A stretch of DNA of 13,436 bases from UBA4285 sp050944355 (GTDB lineage Bacteria > Bacillota > Clostridia > Lachnospirales > Lachnospiraceae). Of the stretch, positions 13,310 through 13,436 are shown piece by piece. Position 1 is the first letter of the stretch. Every line of letters starts with the position of its first letter. The translations under genes were made by a program, and so were the position numbers. The notes below the pieces were generated by a model that worked only from the letters and a program-made list of their open reading frames with translations, did no database searches and was not told the origin of the DNA. The stretch spans positions 1-13,436 of the forward strand of contig JBMNQX010000027.1 of assembly GCA_050944355.1 (NCBI GenBank), read 5' to 3'.

Positions 13310-13436
13310 TGGTGTGCACCCCGTCAAGTGGACAATGAAATATAATAATGCTTCCGCCTGCCGGTTGTTTTTTATCCTGCTTTCTTAAACTGTTCGTGAT
13401 ACGAAAGCGGTGTGAGCAGTTTCAACTTACGCTGTG
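13310..13436 (-). mobile_element. 3' end of an IS3-family (IS150-group) insertion sequence
   Basis: Reading inward from 13310, TGGTGTGCACCCC, then TGGACAATGAAAT (13329-13341), closely follows the layout of the IS150 terminal inverted repeat as I remember it (TG, three bases, TGCACCC, seven bases, TGGAC, then ATGAAAT). A transposase C-terminus ends 30 bases further in. The rest of the element lies beyond the window. The outer edge could instead be at 13301, because ATTGTCCAC (13299-13307) is the exact inverse of GTGGACAAT (13328-13336). Confidence 0.75.
13372..13436 (-). CDS. IS3-family transposase OrfB, C-terminal tail (partial)
   Basis: Only the last 20 codons and the TAA stop are inside the window; the full codons start at 13434 and read QRKLKLLTPLSYHEQFKKAG. 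The segment LLTPLSYHEQF fits the end of the DDE integrase domain of IS3/IS150 OrfB proteins, where a leucine-(S/T)-P-x-x-(Y/F) pattern closes the protein. The position next to an IS150-like inverted repeat supports this. Whether the complete gene is intact cannot be seen here. Confidence 0.75.
   Translation of the reverse strand, partial: QRKLKLLTPLSYHEQFKKAG

Overview
The window looks like chromosomal DNA of a low- to mid-GC Gram-positive anaerobe of the Bacillota (Clostridia or Erysipelotrichia-like). Strong GGAGG-type ribosome binding sites, a lipobox lipoprotein, a DUF1846 protein, a small clostridial-type orphan protein and an IS150-type transposase tail all fit this. The genus cannot be read from the sequence.

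Layout, left to right. (1) Positions 1-355: the first codons of a leftward gene (MAQVNL..., possibly a RelB/DinJ-type antitoxin) with its promoter, then short repeats. (2) 356-937 (+): a TMEM175-type channel, facing a leftward MBL-fold lipoprotein (992-1822) across a hairpin. (3) 1823-2485: a gene-free repeat array (array A). (4) 2486-6616 (-): a MATE exporter followed by a GH2 beta-mannosidase. (5) 6790-9375 (+): a compact set of flavin reductase-like protein, YbaK/EbsC-type deacylase and DUF1846 protein, then a 77-residue orphan (9526-9759) and a terminator. (6) 9860-11142 (-): a MarR regulator and a pirin in a tightly coupled operon, behind a near-consensus promoter overlapped by a perfect palindrome. 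(7) 11249-11875 (-): a GNAT acetyltransferase. (8) 11876-12482: a second long array (array B). (9) 12483-12929 (-): another GNAT. (10) 12930-13436: a second copy of the promoter module from the left edge, a third, truncated array (array C), and the 3' end of an IS3-family (IS150-like) element that cuts array C short.

The genes are mostly ordinary housekeeping, accessory-metabolism and stress functions. The unusual content is between them. Arrays A, B and C are members of one family: TCAGCAA heptamers recur every 60-63 bp, and the complementary heptamer TTGCTGA (or a variant) lies about halfway between them, so half-sites alternate in orientation about every 30 bp. Units at the same place in different arrays resemble each other more than neighbouring units do, so whole arrays seem to have been copied. 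In the right-hand copy, and in a decayed form at the left edge, the array is joined to a module with an extended -10 promoter (TGATATAAT) that fires leftward into a gene. I know of no named repeat family matching this; it is the best candidate here for something undescribed. Only the spacing and the motifs are observed; any function is inference.
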